This document shows positions 22,400 to 35,392 of a DNA stretch of 64,000 nt, piece by piece. The stretch lies in NCBI GenBank assembly GCA_002224055.1, contig AZLU01000006.1:124001-188000 (forward strand), in the 5' to 3' direction. This DNA comes from Pezizomycotina sp. ARF18. Its lineage: Eukaryota; Ascomycota. Numbering within the stretch: position 1 is the first letter of the stretch; each line of letters opens with the position of its first letter. The notes under the pieces were generated by a model that was given only the letters and a program-made list of their open reading frames with translations, ran no database searches and was not told the origin of the DNA. The position numbers and the translations under genes are program-made.

Positions 22400-25300
22400 T
22401 TCCAATTCTAAGCTACAACTACACCAACCCCTATAATTTTATTTTTTTATACAGCTGCTCTTTTTACATTTGCCATACACGCAAAGGTCTTAATATTTAG
22501 ATTTCTCCCGAACCGCGCTCCTATCGAGCCTGTTGATTTTGTCCTTACAAATCATGCCATTGAATGCTTCCCTTCTCCTTTCTTTCGTTTCCTCCTTAGG
22601 GTACTTAAATATTATTTATCTGGCGTTTAATAGGCGCATTCTTTTATCCCATCTTGTTTCCTTTTTTAGTTTATTTAGAGTCTCACGGTTGTAGTTTATA
22701 CGTCATGAGGGATTAAATTGTCGTTATAATTATAGTTCTATTGACCGTGCTCCTTGCTGAAATATGCATTCAACTCAACGTCCCCGTCCAGACTTTCGTC
22801 GTCTTGGAAAATTATCGACAAATTATACCATAGCTTCCTTTATGATGCGTGTCTAGGTGCTTCGTAGCATGTTGTGTCTCTGTTTGTTGATTGATACACA
22901 AACCTGCGCCGAATACTTTCAACTCTTTGTATCCGTTATGGTCTTTTCGGCCATTATCTCTCTAGCGAGGATATCCTTCCATAGACTTTGTGATATCTGC
23001 CAGCGAAAGCAATTGTCTTTAACTTGCTATCTTGGATTTGATTTCTCGCTCGGCGCATCATTTTCGCCGTCTGCTATGGAGTTTTGTTTCTCTTTCCGTC
23101 CGGATATTTAATTTATAAGGCGTCAGGTTTTTGGCTTTCGTTCTTTCCTATAACGTTTACAGCAGCTCGATTCTGTACTCGCCTTCATTATTACTTCCTC
23201 CTTTACTTTTATTTTTGAGTGTTCGTTTTTTTATATTTTTTATTATTTTTTTTTAAAAATCTTGAAGTACTCTTAGACTACGGCATCCCCCCGTGATACA
23301 TGAAATATAGAGTAATTGCGAAACTAACCAGTTGGAATTCTGTATAAGAGCGGTTCTACGTCTATCTAAGAGCGTTTTTTCGCGCGGCTTTGTCTATGTG
23401 GGGCTATAATGTCAATACGGCTTAGTATCCGGAGTTGTTGCGTAGACCGATCTCATGCTTCTACAATAGTATGCTCGAGCTGTAGACTTCGGTAATAGGA
23501 GAAGAATCTATCCTAAAGAGGTTCCGTATTGTCGATAGTTGGAGACCTATGGCGGAATAAAAAGTCTGAGTATTTGATAGACTATCTATCGCTCTCGGTC
23601 CCTCGCGTGTGTGCAACTGGGTGGTAAGACTGGCAATATCTCCTTGTATTATCCTGCCTCGCTATGTATCAATAGACACCAGCAAGCAGAGAGCACTTGT
23701 TCATAATTTCGGATGCCATTATTGATTTTGTCCTATGCCTTATACGTGGCTATCCAGACTTTCTTTAGAAATATCGCAGTTGAGTTGCAAGGAGATTGTT
23801 AATATGACTCGTTGCAAGAATGATTGAACCCATTCAAGTTTGTGCAACACATTGATTTTATCCGTAGCCGCCGTTGCAACATTTGGAATATCCCTAGAGA
23901 ATGTAGGATAAACAATAGACTGTAGCGCACGACGTCAAAATATCTTTCTACGATATAGTGACACAGCTTCGGAATGATTACCGATCGTTTTGAAACCCGT
24001 CCTCTTCGCTAGGCATTGTTTGTTAAATACATGCTCAAGTATATGATTTCACAGGATTCTGTTGGTCTCTCCCGATTGATATCACGAACTTCTTGCGCGG
24101 ATTTCGTGAATTTAGCCACGAATCTATGAGCAAGCCGCGCCTCGAATTCCAATGACTGCAAAAATAGCATGATATGTCATTCTTCCCTTTGATCTGTCCT
24201 TTATAGAGAGAAGGAGAGACGAGAAAAAATGAACATTTTAAGCTAGACGCGATCGTTTTTATTCGCTAGACGCAACAACGGAGAACAACGTCGTGCATCT
24301 GTATGTTTCTACCATGTGCCATGCACTAGCAAACAATGGTTTTCTTTGGCTTTTACTATTTAGCTTCGTCCCGAGTTGTTTAGGGCATCGTTTTGCAGCA
24401 AGCATTATCGATTGTTCTTCACTTTTGTCCTGTCCAAGTCTTTGATTATGCACTACTCTCGTATTTTTGTATTTCGTTGCTCCAAACGTCTCCTTCAGCC
24501 GGTAGACTTTCTTCTCACTGTTCCCATACTCTTACTTTTGAAGTTCATGGCCGCTACGCTGTTTATATGGCCGTCGTGGGAGGTTGAATGTGTGCCATTC
24601 ATCGGTTTTAGATATAAAACTCGCTCAAGTTTACCATATAGCTTTTACCTAATGCTAATGAACGATAAACAAGAATGTCCATTGAAACCAACTGGATTAT
24701 ACCTTTACGAGTTACACTTAACTCTATCACAGCAAACAGTAAAAGTCTACAAATGCTTGAAAAGTAGAGATATAGCTCAATATCCCTTTGAACCATCCCA
24801 GCCGGTTGCCTTTTACAATAATATTATATTATGCGGATAATTATAGTCCATTTGTATTTTTTTATATGAAAAGGATAGCCTCTTAGTCGATTTGGTAATT
24901 ACGCTTATGAATAATGGGCTATATAATGTGGCTAGTTTGGAAAAACTTGAATATCCTCAATATGGACATCCTCAATTCAGTATTAGTCCCGTTGGTCTAT
25001 GACTAAGCCTGTACGTGAAGCTGGATTTTTTGTCTTCCAATAATAATATACTGTCCTCCAGATGAAATCTGGAACTTTGATCTATGATTACCCAGCGAGA
25101 TGTGTATTTTCAAAACACGGTGGAGGTTATGGGCCGCGAGGATCTTGTTTGAGCGTTCTCCGATCTTTAAACGCATGTTTTAAATAGCTATGTTACAGAG
25201 CAGTTCCTTCGATTTGAACGAGATATAGATCAGAAGCACTTGCGTATGAGTGCTAGTAGCATTCTAGCCTTAAGGCTAGTAATCCTCCTGAATATATTTC

Positions 25301-28300
25301 TTGTTGAAGGTCTTTGACGGTGAAAGGCCGACGATAGCGATATTGTTATCAGCGCATTCGTGACATATGTATCGACTGCAAGAACGAAAGCGGTGAAGTA
25401 TTTATACGGTGAGGTACTCGGCGGGAATATGTGGTACTGCGGGAAATCGTATATTGAATATCCTAGCTTCTGGGGAAACTCCTGTAGAGCGTCTCTGTTT
25501 GATATCACTCGTTCAGCGAGACTGTCTTGAGCAAGCGGATTCGATTGTACCGGCGAATATCGTGGAGTTTTTCTGGAATAAGGACACAAGCTGGTATCCA
25601 TGTTGTTCAAATCGTAATACTGTTTAGCGTAATTACAGATTTGTAGTACTCTCTCTGCGGTTGTGGGACAGCTTCTAACGTGCAGATCCAAATATCACCC
25701 GATCATAATCGTTCCTGGTGTATGAGTGCTGAAGTTTTACGGCAATAGTCCAAGGCAACGCGCGGTAACAATATCTAGAAGTTCGCAGCGCTGAAGTAAA
25801 AGGATGCATCGGATTCAAGGTAAAGAAAACCGCTCGTCATACTTATCGTACCAGATTATCTTGTCTGTTTCCCGTATTTAGGGCGGATAAGGACTTCTCG
25901 TTATCTAAGAACTTGAACCTGAGCTTGAAGCTTAATCTCTAATACTCTCGCGAAGAGCATCTATCACATATTAGCTCAAAGGGCAGAAACCCTTCGAGTA
26001 AGTATTCAACGTAGTTCATTATGACTATACACTAAGTCGACTGCAAAGAGAAGTGATAACGGTGTTATAGTGTAGAAAATACAATAGATTTAAAACATGT
26101 AGCAGCGCAGGTCAAAAATGCTACCGTCTCTATCTCTCAGGTGAACCTTTCTTGGACCCTCTATCACACAGCTGCAGGCAGCCTTCGTAAGTCATCTTCG
26201 CTAATAGAATAACCATACACTACCAACTTGGGTGCTCGTCAAATGAGGGACGTTGAAGTATTGCGATTTAGCAACAGGAGGAGGGCGCTGGGTATTCGGA
26301 AGACTAGTCTCATATTTTCCATTTCGAAAATACTATATTTGTCCATCTACATCTTGATCCCCCCCACATTAGGATTTATACCATGGCTCGATTTTGCTTA
26401 CGATGGCCTATATTTCATGGAGAGTCAGCACTAATGAATTCTCAAGTCAGAGTACGCGACACCCTTAACGAAGACATTGACGGTAGGTTTTTCCGAGGAC
26501 CCCTGAGAACGCGTTAATATCACTGCCCCATCCGAATATCTGTCGAGGCTTTATTTTTATTTACGTCCTAGGTACACAGAGTCGATCATTACCCAAAATA
26601 AAAAATTCTATGGAAGGATTTGATGGTCGCTGACGTCGATTGTATGAAGGATCTGTGTGCTTTGTGCTTCAAAAGATCCAGAACTATGATACTTGAAGTA
26701 GACCCGTCGTTCTACTATCAGGCTGTCGATCTTGGTGGAAGCTATCATATTGACACTCCGCCACGACGAGCAAGGAAGATGGACTGGATTTTTGGAAATA
26801 TGCAATGCATATGCACTGCGTTCGGAGAAAACAAGAAAAGCTGAGACATCGCCAGCAACGAAGACTTGGACGCGATACATAGCTGCAGTATGCAACGCCG
26901 TCAGCTGCTACATCTATAAAGCTTGAAAATAGCGATAGTGCTGATGTATCCACCAATGGAAGAAACCTTGGCCACGGAGAATATCGAGTCAATTTATTCG
27001 AATAGGACACGTCCTTCAAATTATTCCACCTTCCAGTTTTACCATGCGAGTAGTTATCACAGATGCTTTTGCTTTACGCGTAGTTAGAGGATATCGAGTC
27101 TGCTGGATGTGCATTCCTCGTTAAATTGGCCATCAAAATGTTTCTCAGGCTATATTGCGTACGGGACAGATGCGTATCTTCTGGAGCCAGTGCCGGCAAG
27201 TGCGCCTGGTCTAGAGTATGAACTTGCTGTAAGTGGAGTGTCATTACTCTTTAGTTTTATACCACGCTGATAAGATCAAGCGAGTACTAAGTATACTCGT
27301 AGCAATATGAGGAGGAGGACAAACTGCCTGAACGAAAATTAACATTGTATCTTAGCAAAATAGCGGTCAAGTGAATCACAGATGAGATGAGGTATCTGGC
27401 TCGCTCATATACATGCTTACAATTGTTTTACAAAACTTATAATCTCCTTGGTTTTGCCTCGAGCATAGCGTACCACCTGAGGCCAGAAGCCATTTAAAAA
27501 TATTACTACTTTTAGGCAGAACCTGTCGCCCTAGAAAGTCGATTTCGTCCCTCTAATTCTCAAGTATCAGAAGCGACTGCGGATCGTTCTATTCCAACGT
27601 TAATCCTGTTACTTCTACGTGGCTCGCCGTCTTGGTATTACCTGAGCGAATACATTTAATCCTCTTATCCAAGAGCTCAGCGACGGGGAAATTATTTGAC
27701 AGTTTTTATCCCTTCTCCTTGTTAAGTGTCTTTGTCACTCGTTTCGATTTCAAATAAGCTGGTCAGATTACTGAGTATACAGTGGACTGTTTCTAAGTAT
27801 CGAACTAAGTTATTATAATGCAACGCGATGAAGCAAACTTCACGATAATAGAAATGTCCTACAATATAACTCCCAAGTAGGAGGTTTGTTCAGTTGAAAT
27901 GCAACCTGGGAAGCTAGAATATAGCCCCCAGACGGTGATGTAATCACGCCCTAGGATTCCCAAACGCTCTATGACTCGCCCGTGGGGTTTCCCGGTGTGA
28001 TAGTAGCAAGATTTTAATGTATGGGCCTCTGTGGCTGCCTGCGTCAGACAATAACGTACAATACGGGCACCTGTGGGCTGGTTCCAAAATGCTTCTAAAA
28101 GGTATGAATTAGGCCGTGTAAATCCCTCTAATGCTACTATAGCGTGCTGCGAGCGTGGGCAAGCGTGGGTGTGGTCAAGCCGGTCGTGATAGTGGTTTTG
28201 ATTCTATCTAGGACGGACATTTTATATTATACTATGATCAGCGTAGGATAGCTAGCGCAGTCATCGAAGACATGCTGTATGTTGAATCCCTGTGCCCGCG

Positions 28301-31300
28301 GTCTTCAAATACGTCTTTATGCGGTGAGCGCCGCGATACAAATACAAATGTTGAAAAACACGGCGACCGGGCAAACCCTCCTATACCTTTGACGTATCGG
28401 CTTATAGCGAATAGCAAGCAAATATTACCAACACATATCCGATGACCTCCGTTGTGCTTCGATATTTATTAACTGTTGATGTAATGTTGGTCAACTTCAT
28501 AAGGGAAGACTGTTTAGTACACTAGGCGGTTCAACTTGGTCCATACTCCTAATATCCCTGAAATAGCAAAAAGCTGGTTTTCCTGTATCGCATCGTCTGA
28601 ACTAATGGTAAAATTTTTTTTCTATGAAAGTGACGCAGTACCCAGAGTTAGCATATCACGCGGATGAACACACCTACTACCACTATCAGTTGACTTAGAA
28701 TCGGAAATCAGTTGGCAATTTCCCCCGTTCTATCTTTGGTATCTTGTTTACTTAAGGTAATCCCTCCTTAGCTACTTTGATATTTATGGAGATGCAGAAT
28801 GTAGAAAGTACCGTGGCTTTACGGACTCTGGACAATCCAAAGACGAGGTGTTTGCGAAAGTTTGTCGAGGGGTCCGCTACAGAACGAATAGACCTTCATG
28901 AATATACGCAGGAATGGACGCCTTCTGTGAATGGAGTCAAAAAGTTTATGCGAAGGGCTAGATCTCGACGGACGACAAACCGCCATCGTAAACACGCAAA
29001 GTCCACGTCGTGAACTCTGATCTATATATGTGCTCAGCGTGGAATTGTTTAACGCAGCCACTAAACGCAGGACGTATGAAAAGTTCTCCCCAGAGAACGT
29101 GATCTCCATCAATGAGTACATTAACGAGACCTTCCGTTTCTTACCTCTTTTATGATGGCGCCACCAGTAAAAAGCAGCCCACCTAGAAATGTATAAATAG
29201 TTCGCGCAGCAGTTTGATCAATCGAAATATCTTCTTTTTTTTTCGGCGAACGCCCGAATAAAGTCCCGACTACGTCTTTTATGTAATGGTATTGGTCGAT
29301 GTAATACGCAAAGCCTCAAGTAATATATGGCGTTGTGGTAGCCTTTCATTCACTTTTCCTATGAGTCGTATGGGGGAATGTCGGACGAATGCTATTGGTA
29401 CCTACCATAGACCACCGTTGCGGCGCCACGCATCGGCGGTGCTGTTTGTTGACTTGCTTTGCTTCCTCAAATAAATGGTAGATGTATCACCGGCAATTGT
29501 CTTTTTCTGACGTTGCTATTGGACCTAGGTCGCGGATAGACCTCTATTTCTATCTCGTGTTTGACAATCGTACATGTTTTTTTATAAGAGTAAGTAAGGA
29601 ATGACTTCATAAATATCGACAGACCCAATGGCTTTATCGTCGCTGTATAATCCTCTACGATAATCCTCCCAATCTTATCGGAACTCCACGGCTAGTCTTG
29701 AGAGTAGCTACCGAGCGAAACATATGCATTGAGCCCTCCTGGGAATACAAACAATCACATACGCCTTGTTACTTTGGTTAGTCGACGTGTATAGGGAGGG
29801 TCTGAGCGTCCGAGCATTAAGTTTAGCTTGTCGTCTGGATGTTTGAGTGCTTTCCGTTCTCTTCTTTTTTTTTTTTTTCTTATGAGAGGATGATAGAACG
29901 AAGAGCAATAAGAGCCATAAACATGACCCTTTTCATCTCCAGATCCTTGAAAATACGGCTCTTATCGAGGCCCCCGTTTTTGTGTAGATAAAAGTTCCTC
30001 AGCGTCGAGATCTTCCGTTCTGGTTCTGATTTTTTTTTTTTTTATAATTAGTTTGCTAAAAACAGAAGCAGCAAAAGCCATTTTTATAGCGTACGGCCGT
30101 GTAACTTTGAGGTATAGTTGCTCGACGACAACGCGAACAGACTCTTCAAATACCTCTTTTATCCCACCGTCCCGGTCCCGCTAACACACAAAACAGCCGA
30201 CCAATATGGGAGGGAGTGTTAGCCGTTAATGCAATTTTACATCCGAGTCTATAACCAACTCCCGGATTCGTAACATATTATCCATCGTGGTCCGGTGCAA
30301 CGACTCTCTCTCAAGGCATTATGAATCGTTCTCGAAACTGATAACTGAAGGATGTCGCAGTACGGTCCGTTCCCGATATTCCCAGATCTCACGATGCTAT
30401 AAAACTCCGATCACAAGCTGGTCTTTTCTATGTTCCGCTCGGAAGTGAACTGTAAAATCTACTTCTTTTTTTAAAAGGAGTAAACACGGTGATCAGATGT
30501 ATCGTAAATGTAGAAAGTGCTTTACTAAAGCCGCCTATCCCGACTAAAACACCTTGCGACAACTATCCCCGAGCGCCTTCCGATTCTAAAAGTGTGAATC
30601 TCATACTTCTGCCGCCTGACAGTGTCTGTTCTGAATCAAGTCAAAAGAAAACTACGTATTACGATGTTAACGGTTCGTCTTGAAGCTATAATAGAAAGTG
30701 CTTTTGGTTGGAGTCGATAAAAATGTTGTTTTGTTTGCTGGCAAGTAATGGGTGAAGGTCGAGAAGGAGTGTAACTTTTAGCACTTTTTTTTTCCTTTGC
30801 ACACTTGAATATTCTACCAATTTCCATGCAAAATATTTAGTTTACTAGGCAAACGCACAAAACTCCTGGCTTTAGTTTTAAAAGAAGGTAAAAATAAAAA
30901 TAGAAATAGAAAAAACAATACCGTTTGAAGAATAAAGTCCTTGTCGACGACACTTGTGTCATGAGGTACCTTCAAACTGCCATGCATGCTCTGTTATTGT
31001 AATCACGATAATTTTTCTGAAAGAAAAGTAATAGCTACGCGCGTTAACTTATGCTTTTTTTTTTTACTCTTCGGAAAGAAAGACCACTACTGCTACTAGT
31101 AATGACGAATCAATTTATGATAAAACACCATGAATCGCGTGTCATCATTAAAGGAAAAGACAAAGTCGAAGAAAGATCAGTTCCTTCGTTAAACATCCGA
31201 TGTTTTTCATAATCAATTAACAACAAAAGCAAAAAAAAAAAAAAAAAAAAATTGCCGAAAAAAACTTGATCAGAGTCTATGATAAGAAGGAAGCTGAAAG

Positions 31301-31310
31301 GTAGTATAGT
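22400..31310. other. gene desert, about 8.9 kb
   Basis: No frame on either strand has a recognisable domain or a consistent exon series. The longest open frames (about 154 codons at 24376-24840 plus and 153 codons at 25230-25691 minus) look random in amino-acid order. Composition is near-balanced with many CpG steps, so it is not RIP-mutated like the blocks at the start of the window. Few long homopolymers occur between 23.3 and 29.2 kb, unlike the genic parts. No tandem or inverted repeat larger than a microsatellite is visible. At its right edge lies the broken end of the pyruvate kinase gene. Confidence 0.5.
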
Positions 31311-31318
31311 CTACTTAC

Positions 31319-33181
31319 GACGTAGAAAAGGACAACGATGGCAGATGCATGCTGCTCAAGTGACGCACTGACAGCGCAATCGCAGGTCTCGTTGGTCTCC
31401 GTAGGAAGGGGTCAAGCTCCTCAGCTCGTTGAAGAGCTGACGTAGCTGATGGCGGTCTCTGCGGTAAGGCAGGTCTGGTGCATCATTTGACGGCGTTTTC
31501 GGGGTAGTCTCCCTTGCGGTTTCGCCACTCAGCATGACGCAGTCGGCACCGTCGAGGACGGCGTGCCGACGTCGGAAACTTCGGCACGGGTGGGCCTGGG
31601 GTTGTACGTCATGGATTCGAGCATCTGGGTGGCGCAGACGATCGGTTTACCCGCGAGATTGCACTTGGCGGTCATCATCTTCTGCGCGATGAAGACTTGC
31701 TCGGGAGGGATTTCGATACCGAGGTCACCGCGGCGACCATGACGCCGTCGGTCTCCTTGAGGATCTCGTCGAAGTTGTTGACGCCCTGCTCGTCTCGATC
31801 TTGGCGATGATCTGGATCTCTTTGCCGTCCTCGCCAAGGACCTCACGGATAGCGGTGATATCGGACCCGCGGCGGATGAAGGAGGCGAAGATCATGTCGA
31901 CGTTGTTCTTCACGCCAAACCTCAGGTCCGCCTTATCCTTATCCGAGAGTGCGGGGAGATCCACGTCGGTCTGGGAAGGTTGACACCCTTCTTGGAAGAG
32001 ATTTTGCCGTTGTTCAAGCATTTGCACTTGATGTTCTTATCGTCCGAGATCTCGAGCACCTCAAACGAAAGCACACCGTCGTCGACGTAGATGATGCGCC
32101 GACCTCGATAACCTTGGTAATGTTCTTGTAGTCGACATACCTGCCGTAGCGTCAGCAAAAAGGAAAAAAAAAAACGGTACAAAAGCTGAGAGCTTAATGG
32201 AATCCGAACTGATGTACATGGTTTTATTATCACACGCGTGGCATATTTATCGTCGGTAGTGATAGTGATCTCATCGCCCGCATGGATTGGGATATCCTTA
32301 TCACCGTTGGTATTTCCAGTACGGATCTCAGGTCCTTTCTGTTGTCTGGGTTAGCCTCAAAACACGGTATTTGAAGGCGAGGGAGGGGAATAACAAAAAA
32401 AGAAAAAACTATCAGAAGCGTGCTAAACGTACGGTATCAAGGGCAATGGCCAGCGACGAGCAACGTATTCCTTCTCGCTTGACGGCATGTCGATAACGCT
32501 TTGGTGGTACTGCGTTTTATTGAGCGAAGGTTAGTACCACAGTAACTCATCGTGATAGCCGCCGTCGTATATTCCGTCCACAGGAACAAAGCTGCAAAAG
32601 AGCCGCCCGAAAGAACCTCCGGCCGAAGGTGAGCAACAGCGACGCAATTGTGAACGAACCTCATACGATCCATGGCTGAAATTCATGCGAACGAATATTC
32701 AGGCCAGCTAAATTTTCAAAGATTACTTGTCAGCTTTAACTCCTTCACATAAATCGCGAGTGGTTTTCTTGAACGAAGCAGGCACTTTTTTGGTGGTGCA
32801 GGAGGGTAAGGTGGGTGAAAAGAAACAGCAGCAAGAAATTTCAGCTCACCTTTGCGAAGCTTGTTTTCTTGAACGAAGCAGGCACTTTTTTGGTGGTGCA
32901 TGGAGGGGGTAAGGTGGGGTGAAAAGAAACAGCAGCAAGAAATTTCAGCTCACCTTTGCGAAGCTTGTTGATCATCTCCACAGAGTTGGTCTTTGGGCCT
33001 AAACACAGCAACAAACAGTCAGTAAAACCGCGAATAAAGAGACGAAGCCATCAAACATGAGGGCAGCTCACCAATAGTCCCAATGATGGAAGTACGGCGA
33101 AAGTTCTTCGCCGGGACGTGGTTGATGTCATTGACGACAACACTGGTAGGAGGTCTTGTATGCATCACTTCCAAGAGACAT
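31319..33181 (-). CDS. pyruvate kinase, C-terminal part missing
   Basis: Glycolytic enzyme making pyruvate and ATP from phosphoenolpyruvate. Minus-strand exons, separated by small introns: start near 33181 ([11 protein letters not shown]), [20 protein letters not shown]; then [14 protein letters not shown] (32998-32954); [36 protein letters not shown] with [151 protein letters not shown] and [18 protein letters not shown]. The active-site barrel and B domain are thus present. The last readable text is AIVVLSTS at a GTAAGT donor (31318-31313). The remaining roughly 170 residues (regulatory C domain) are not found downstream. Many one-base frame changes. A tandem duplication at 32763-32966 spans a splice donor. 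Confidence 0.88.
32763..32966. repeat. two-copy ~100-bp tandem duplication in the pyruvate kinase gene
   Basis: Copy 1 (32763-32862) and copy 2 (32863-32966) are nearly identical, differing by a few added bases (GGAGGGTAAGG against TGGAGGGGGTAAGG). Read on the minus strand, each copy holds the last 13 bases of an exon (AAGCTTCGCAAAG), the splice donor GTGAGC and about 85 bases of intron. The gene therefore carries two equal donors in a row. The low divergence implies a recent event or an assembly artefact. Confidence 0.9.
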
Positions 33182-33877
33182 CTTTGAGAATATGACGTCC
33201 GAACGGGGGCTGCTACTGAGCTACTGCTTAAGAAGGATACAACCTTTTTCTGTGGAATAAGAACGAATGATAAAATGAATGGTTTTCGGGAGCTAAAAGA
33301 ACGTCTGTCAATAATAATAAGAACTGGGGTCCCTTTTGCTTTCTTATAAGAAAGTTCTCTTGTTAAAGGTAGTTAGTCTTGTTGTATTTGACCTCTAAAT
33401 TTTTCCGTTGGAGGGAAGGGGGTTGTTGAGAAGAGAGAGGGAAAGGAATCCTGCGAAGGGGGAGAATTGTCGGCGAAGTGAGACCTTTTTTTTTTTTTTT
33501 TTTTTTAATTATTGCTCTTACTGCCAAAGCAACTAGGCGTCAGTCACTTCCTCTTTCTCTCACATTCCAAGATCACTCACTATAGCTCATTGGCCCCAGT
33601 ATAACCTGCTGCCTCCTTCGTATATCAAGGCCCTCCATCTTTTTCTTCTGCAGTTTGAGCAGAGCAGATCCCTTATCTCTTTCTTTGCAGTTTTTTGCTT
33701 CCGTTGAGCTCTCCCAGCATTGGAAGCTTGATAAGCTAAAACACACCGCCCTACAAGAAAGCTGCAGCCAAGCGAAAAAAAAAAAAAAAAAAAGGCCCTA
33801 TCCTCTGCTCTCCTTGTTCTACCCCAAACTCCCCCAGCAAATACCAAGATCAATAAACACCTCATACGGGCAGAAAA
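33182..33877. promoter_or_regulatory. divergent promoter region, pyruvate kinase / TRAX
   Basis: A 700-bp gap between two divergent start codons. It contains a T run at about 33487-33506, an A run at about 33775-33793 and a pyrimidine-rich stretch with CTCTTTCTC near 33550. These are common in fungal promoters. No specific factor site is claimed, and upstream non-coding exons cannot be excluded. Confidence 0.4.
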
Positions 33878-34938
33878 ATGGCAGGAGTTAGCGTTCCGCG
33901 AAAGCTACGGCTCGAAACCTGGCGGGCCGAAACTGAAGCAAGAAAACCACCACCGCTGCCGTTGTGGCGGACGGACCGTTCATCCCCATGTTCCTCAAGT
34001 TCCGCGACGAGCTGGACGAGCACACGAGCGCCGCGAGCGGGTCATCAAGGCCTCCCGTGACATCACTGCCATCAGCAAGAAGATGTACGCAAAATCTTTC
34101 CTTCTACTAATCCACCCCTCCAGAACTGCAAATTACATACAAGAATTAAAGCTAACTGAAACTACTGTGTTCCAGGATCTTCACCTCCAACGCGCCCGCC
34201 TTCCCCTTCTTCCTCGTCCACAACCCTACCCCCTTCCATAACAAAAGAACTCCACGCCCACGAAACAAAAATCCATGAGCTACTCGCTCCGTATCTGCGG
34301 ACTTACAAGGGATAACAGCTACCGCTACGGACGACAAATTTCGGGAGCGCTGCAGGAGTACATCGAAGCCCTGAGTTTCGGCATTATATACGTTTCGGGC
34401 GGTTGATACGTTGGAGGAAGCGGCGGGGTATGTTTCTGGAAAAACTCCCCAGACGCTGCGGAGGGGAAAGTAGAAGTGGCGGGGATGGATGTCGATGTAG
34501 AAGGGGAGAAGAGCGGGAAGAAAACTTAAGAAGGACTCTCCACCACCACCACCTCCTCCCTCCGATATAATGGACAAACGCCCGACCAACCCACACCAGA
34601 AAAGAAAAGAGGAGAAGGGGGAGAAATTAGAAGGCGTCCTTCTCCCAGAATCCGATTCATCCTCGCATCTTCACCTGGTCGGCGAAATCATGCGCTTCGC
34701 AATAACCAGCATCGCAACCACACCCAATATCAACCACGACTCTAATCCGTGCCCGATATTCCAGTCTTACGGCATTTACGCGAGATGCGTGCGGGATTTG
34801 AGAGTCTTGATGCAACAGGATTTTGGGCGGTGCGATAGCGAAGAAGATGGACGTTATGAGGACGTGCGTGGAGAGGTTGAGATTGCGATGTATGGACGGA
34901 TTGTGAGGGGTAGTGAGAGGCCGGAGGTGGGTTTATGA
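33878..34938 (+). CDS. translin family protein (TRAX-like)
   Basis: Translin and TRAX form C3PO, a single-strand RNA-binding complex in which TRAX is the nuclease subunit. The ATG at 33878 starts MAGVSVP. After frame changes comes FIPMFLKFRDELDEH, then VIKASRDITAISKKM, the signature first helices of the family. An intron at 34085-34175 splits the Met codon, and the next exon reads IFTSN/LQRA, KELHAHETKIHELL, then SYRYGRQISGALQEYIEALSF, which is the family core. DTLEEAAGYVSGKT, a low-complexity Lys/Ser/Thr insert (about 34440-34620), LVGEIMRFAITSIAT and a C-terminal VRGEVEIAMYGRIVRGSERPE follow to the stop at 34936-34938. The TRAX catalytic Glu residues would lie around EYIEAL and GEIMRF; the Glu in both segments is retained. 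At least five frame changes are seen. It converges with the OST gene at 35393. Confidence 0.82.
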
Positions 34939-35392
34939 CGGGGGAGGATACGGGGTGGGAGGGAGGGAGAGAAGGAGTAAGGAGTAATAGGGGATTTTAC
35001 TGGGGAGATTCGTGTTGTATTTGTAGTTAGGCATTTGGAGGCATTATATTCGTAGCAGATGATAATCGCGGAAGAGAAAGAGCATGAGAGAAGTCTATAA
35101 CTTTTTATTTTTCGATGGGAAAGGACACAATCCCTTCCAAATGAAGAAACCTAACTAGAACCTATCTCTTTACTTTTTGAGCGGCTGAAATTCTTTTTTA
35201 GAATAGATAAAACAAAAGATTAAGTGTCCATCCTAATATTTACATCAAAGGAAATAGCGAGGTGACCTTAGATCAAGGAGCGCTCATATCACGCTTGAAA
35301 AAAAAAAAATTTTTTTTTTCTTTTCTTTCTGAAAAACATCGGCATCATCTTTCTAGCCCTATCGTCGTCCGTATGCATCTCTACCGCTCCCT
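34939..35392. other. convergent 3-prime intergenic gap
   Basis: Shared 3-prime flank of two convergent genes. It is purine-rich directly after the TRAX stop, then AT-rich, with A9/T9 runs near 35299-35318. Nothing else is seen. Confidence 0.4.

Noticed and set aside
24376-24840. 154-codon plus-strand open frame in the first desert
   Set aside because: Random-looking amino-acid order, no domain, no intron pattern, and no support from neighbouring frames.
25230-25691. 153-codon minus-strand open frame in the first desert
   Set aside because: Same reasons; length is within chance for 9 kb of balanced-composition DNA read in six frames.
22400-31310. First desert as a RIP-mutated transposon
   Set aside because: CpG, CpA and TpG steps are common and AT content is not raised as in the true RIP-like blocks at the left edge.
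33878-34938. TRAX gene as the translin subunit itself
   Set aside because: FRDELDEH plus VIKASRDITAISKK and the retained Glu residues in EYIEAL and GEIMRF fit TRAX better than translin.
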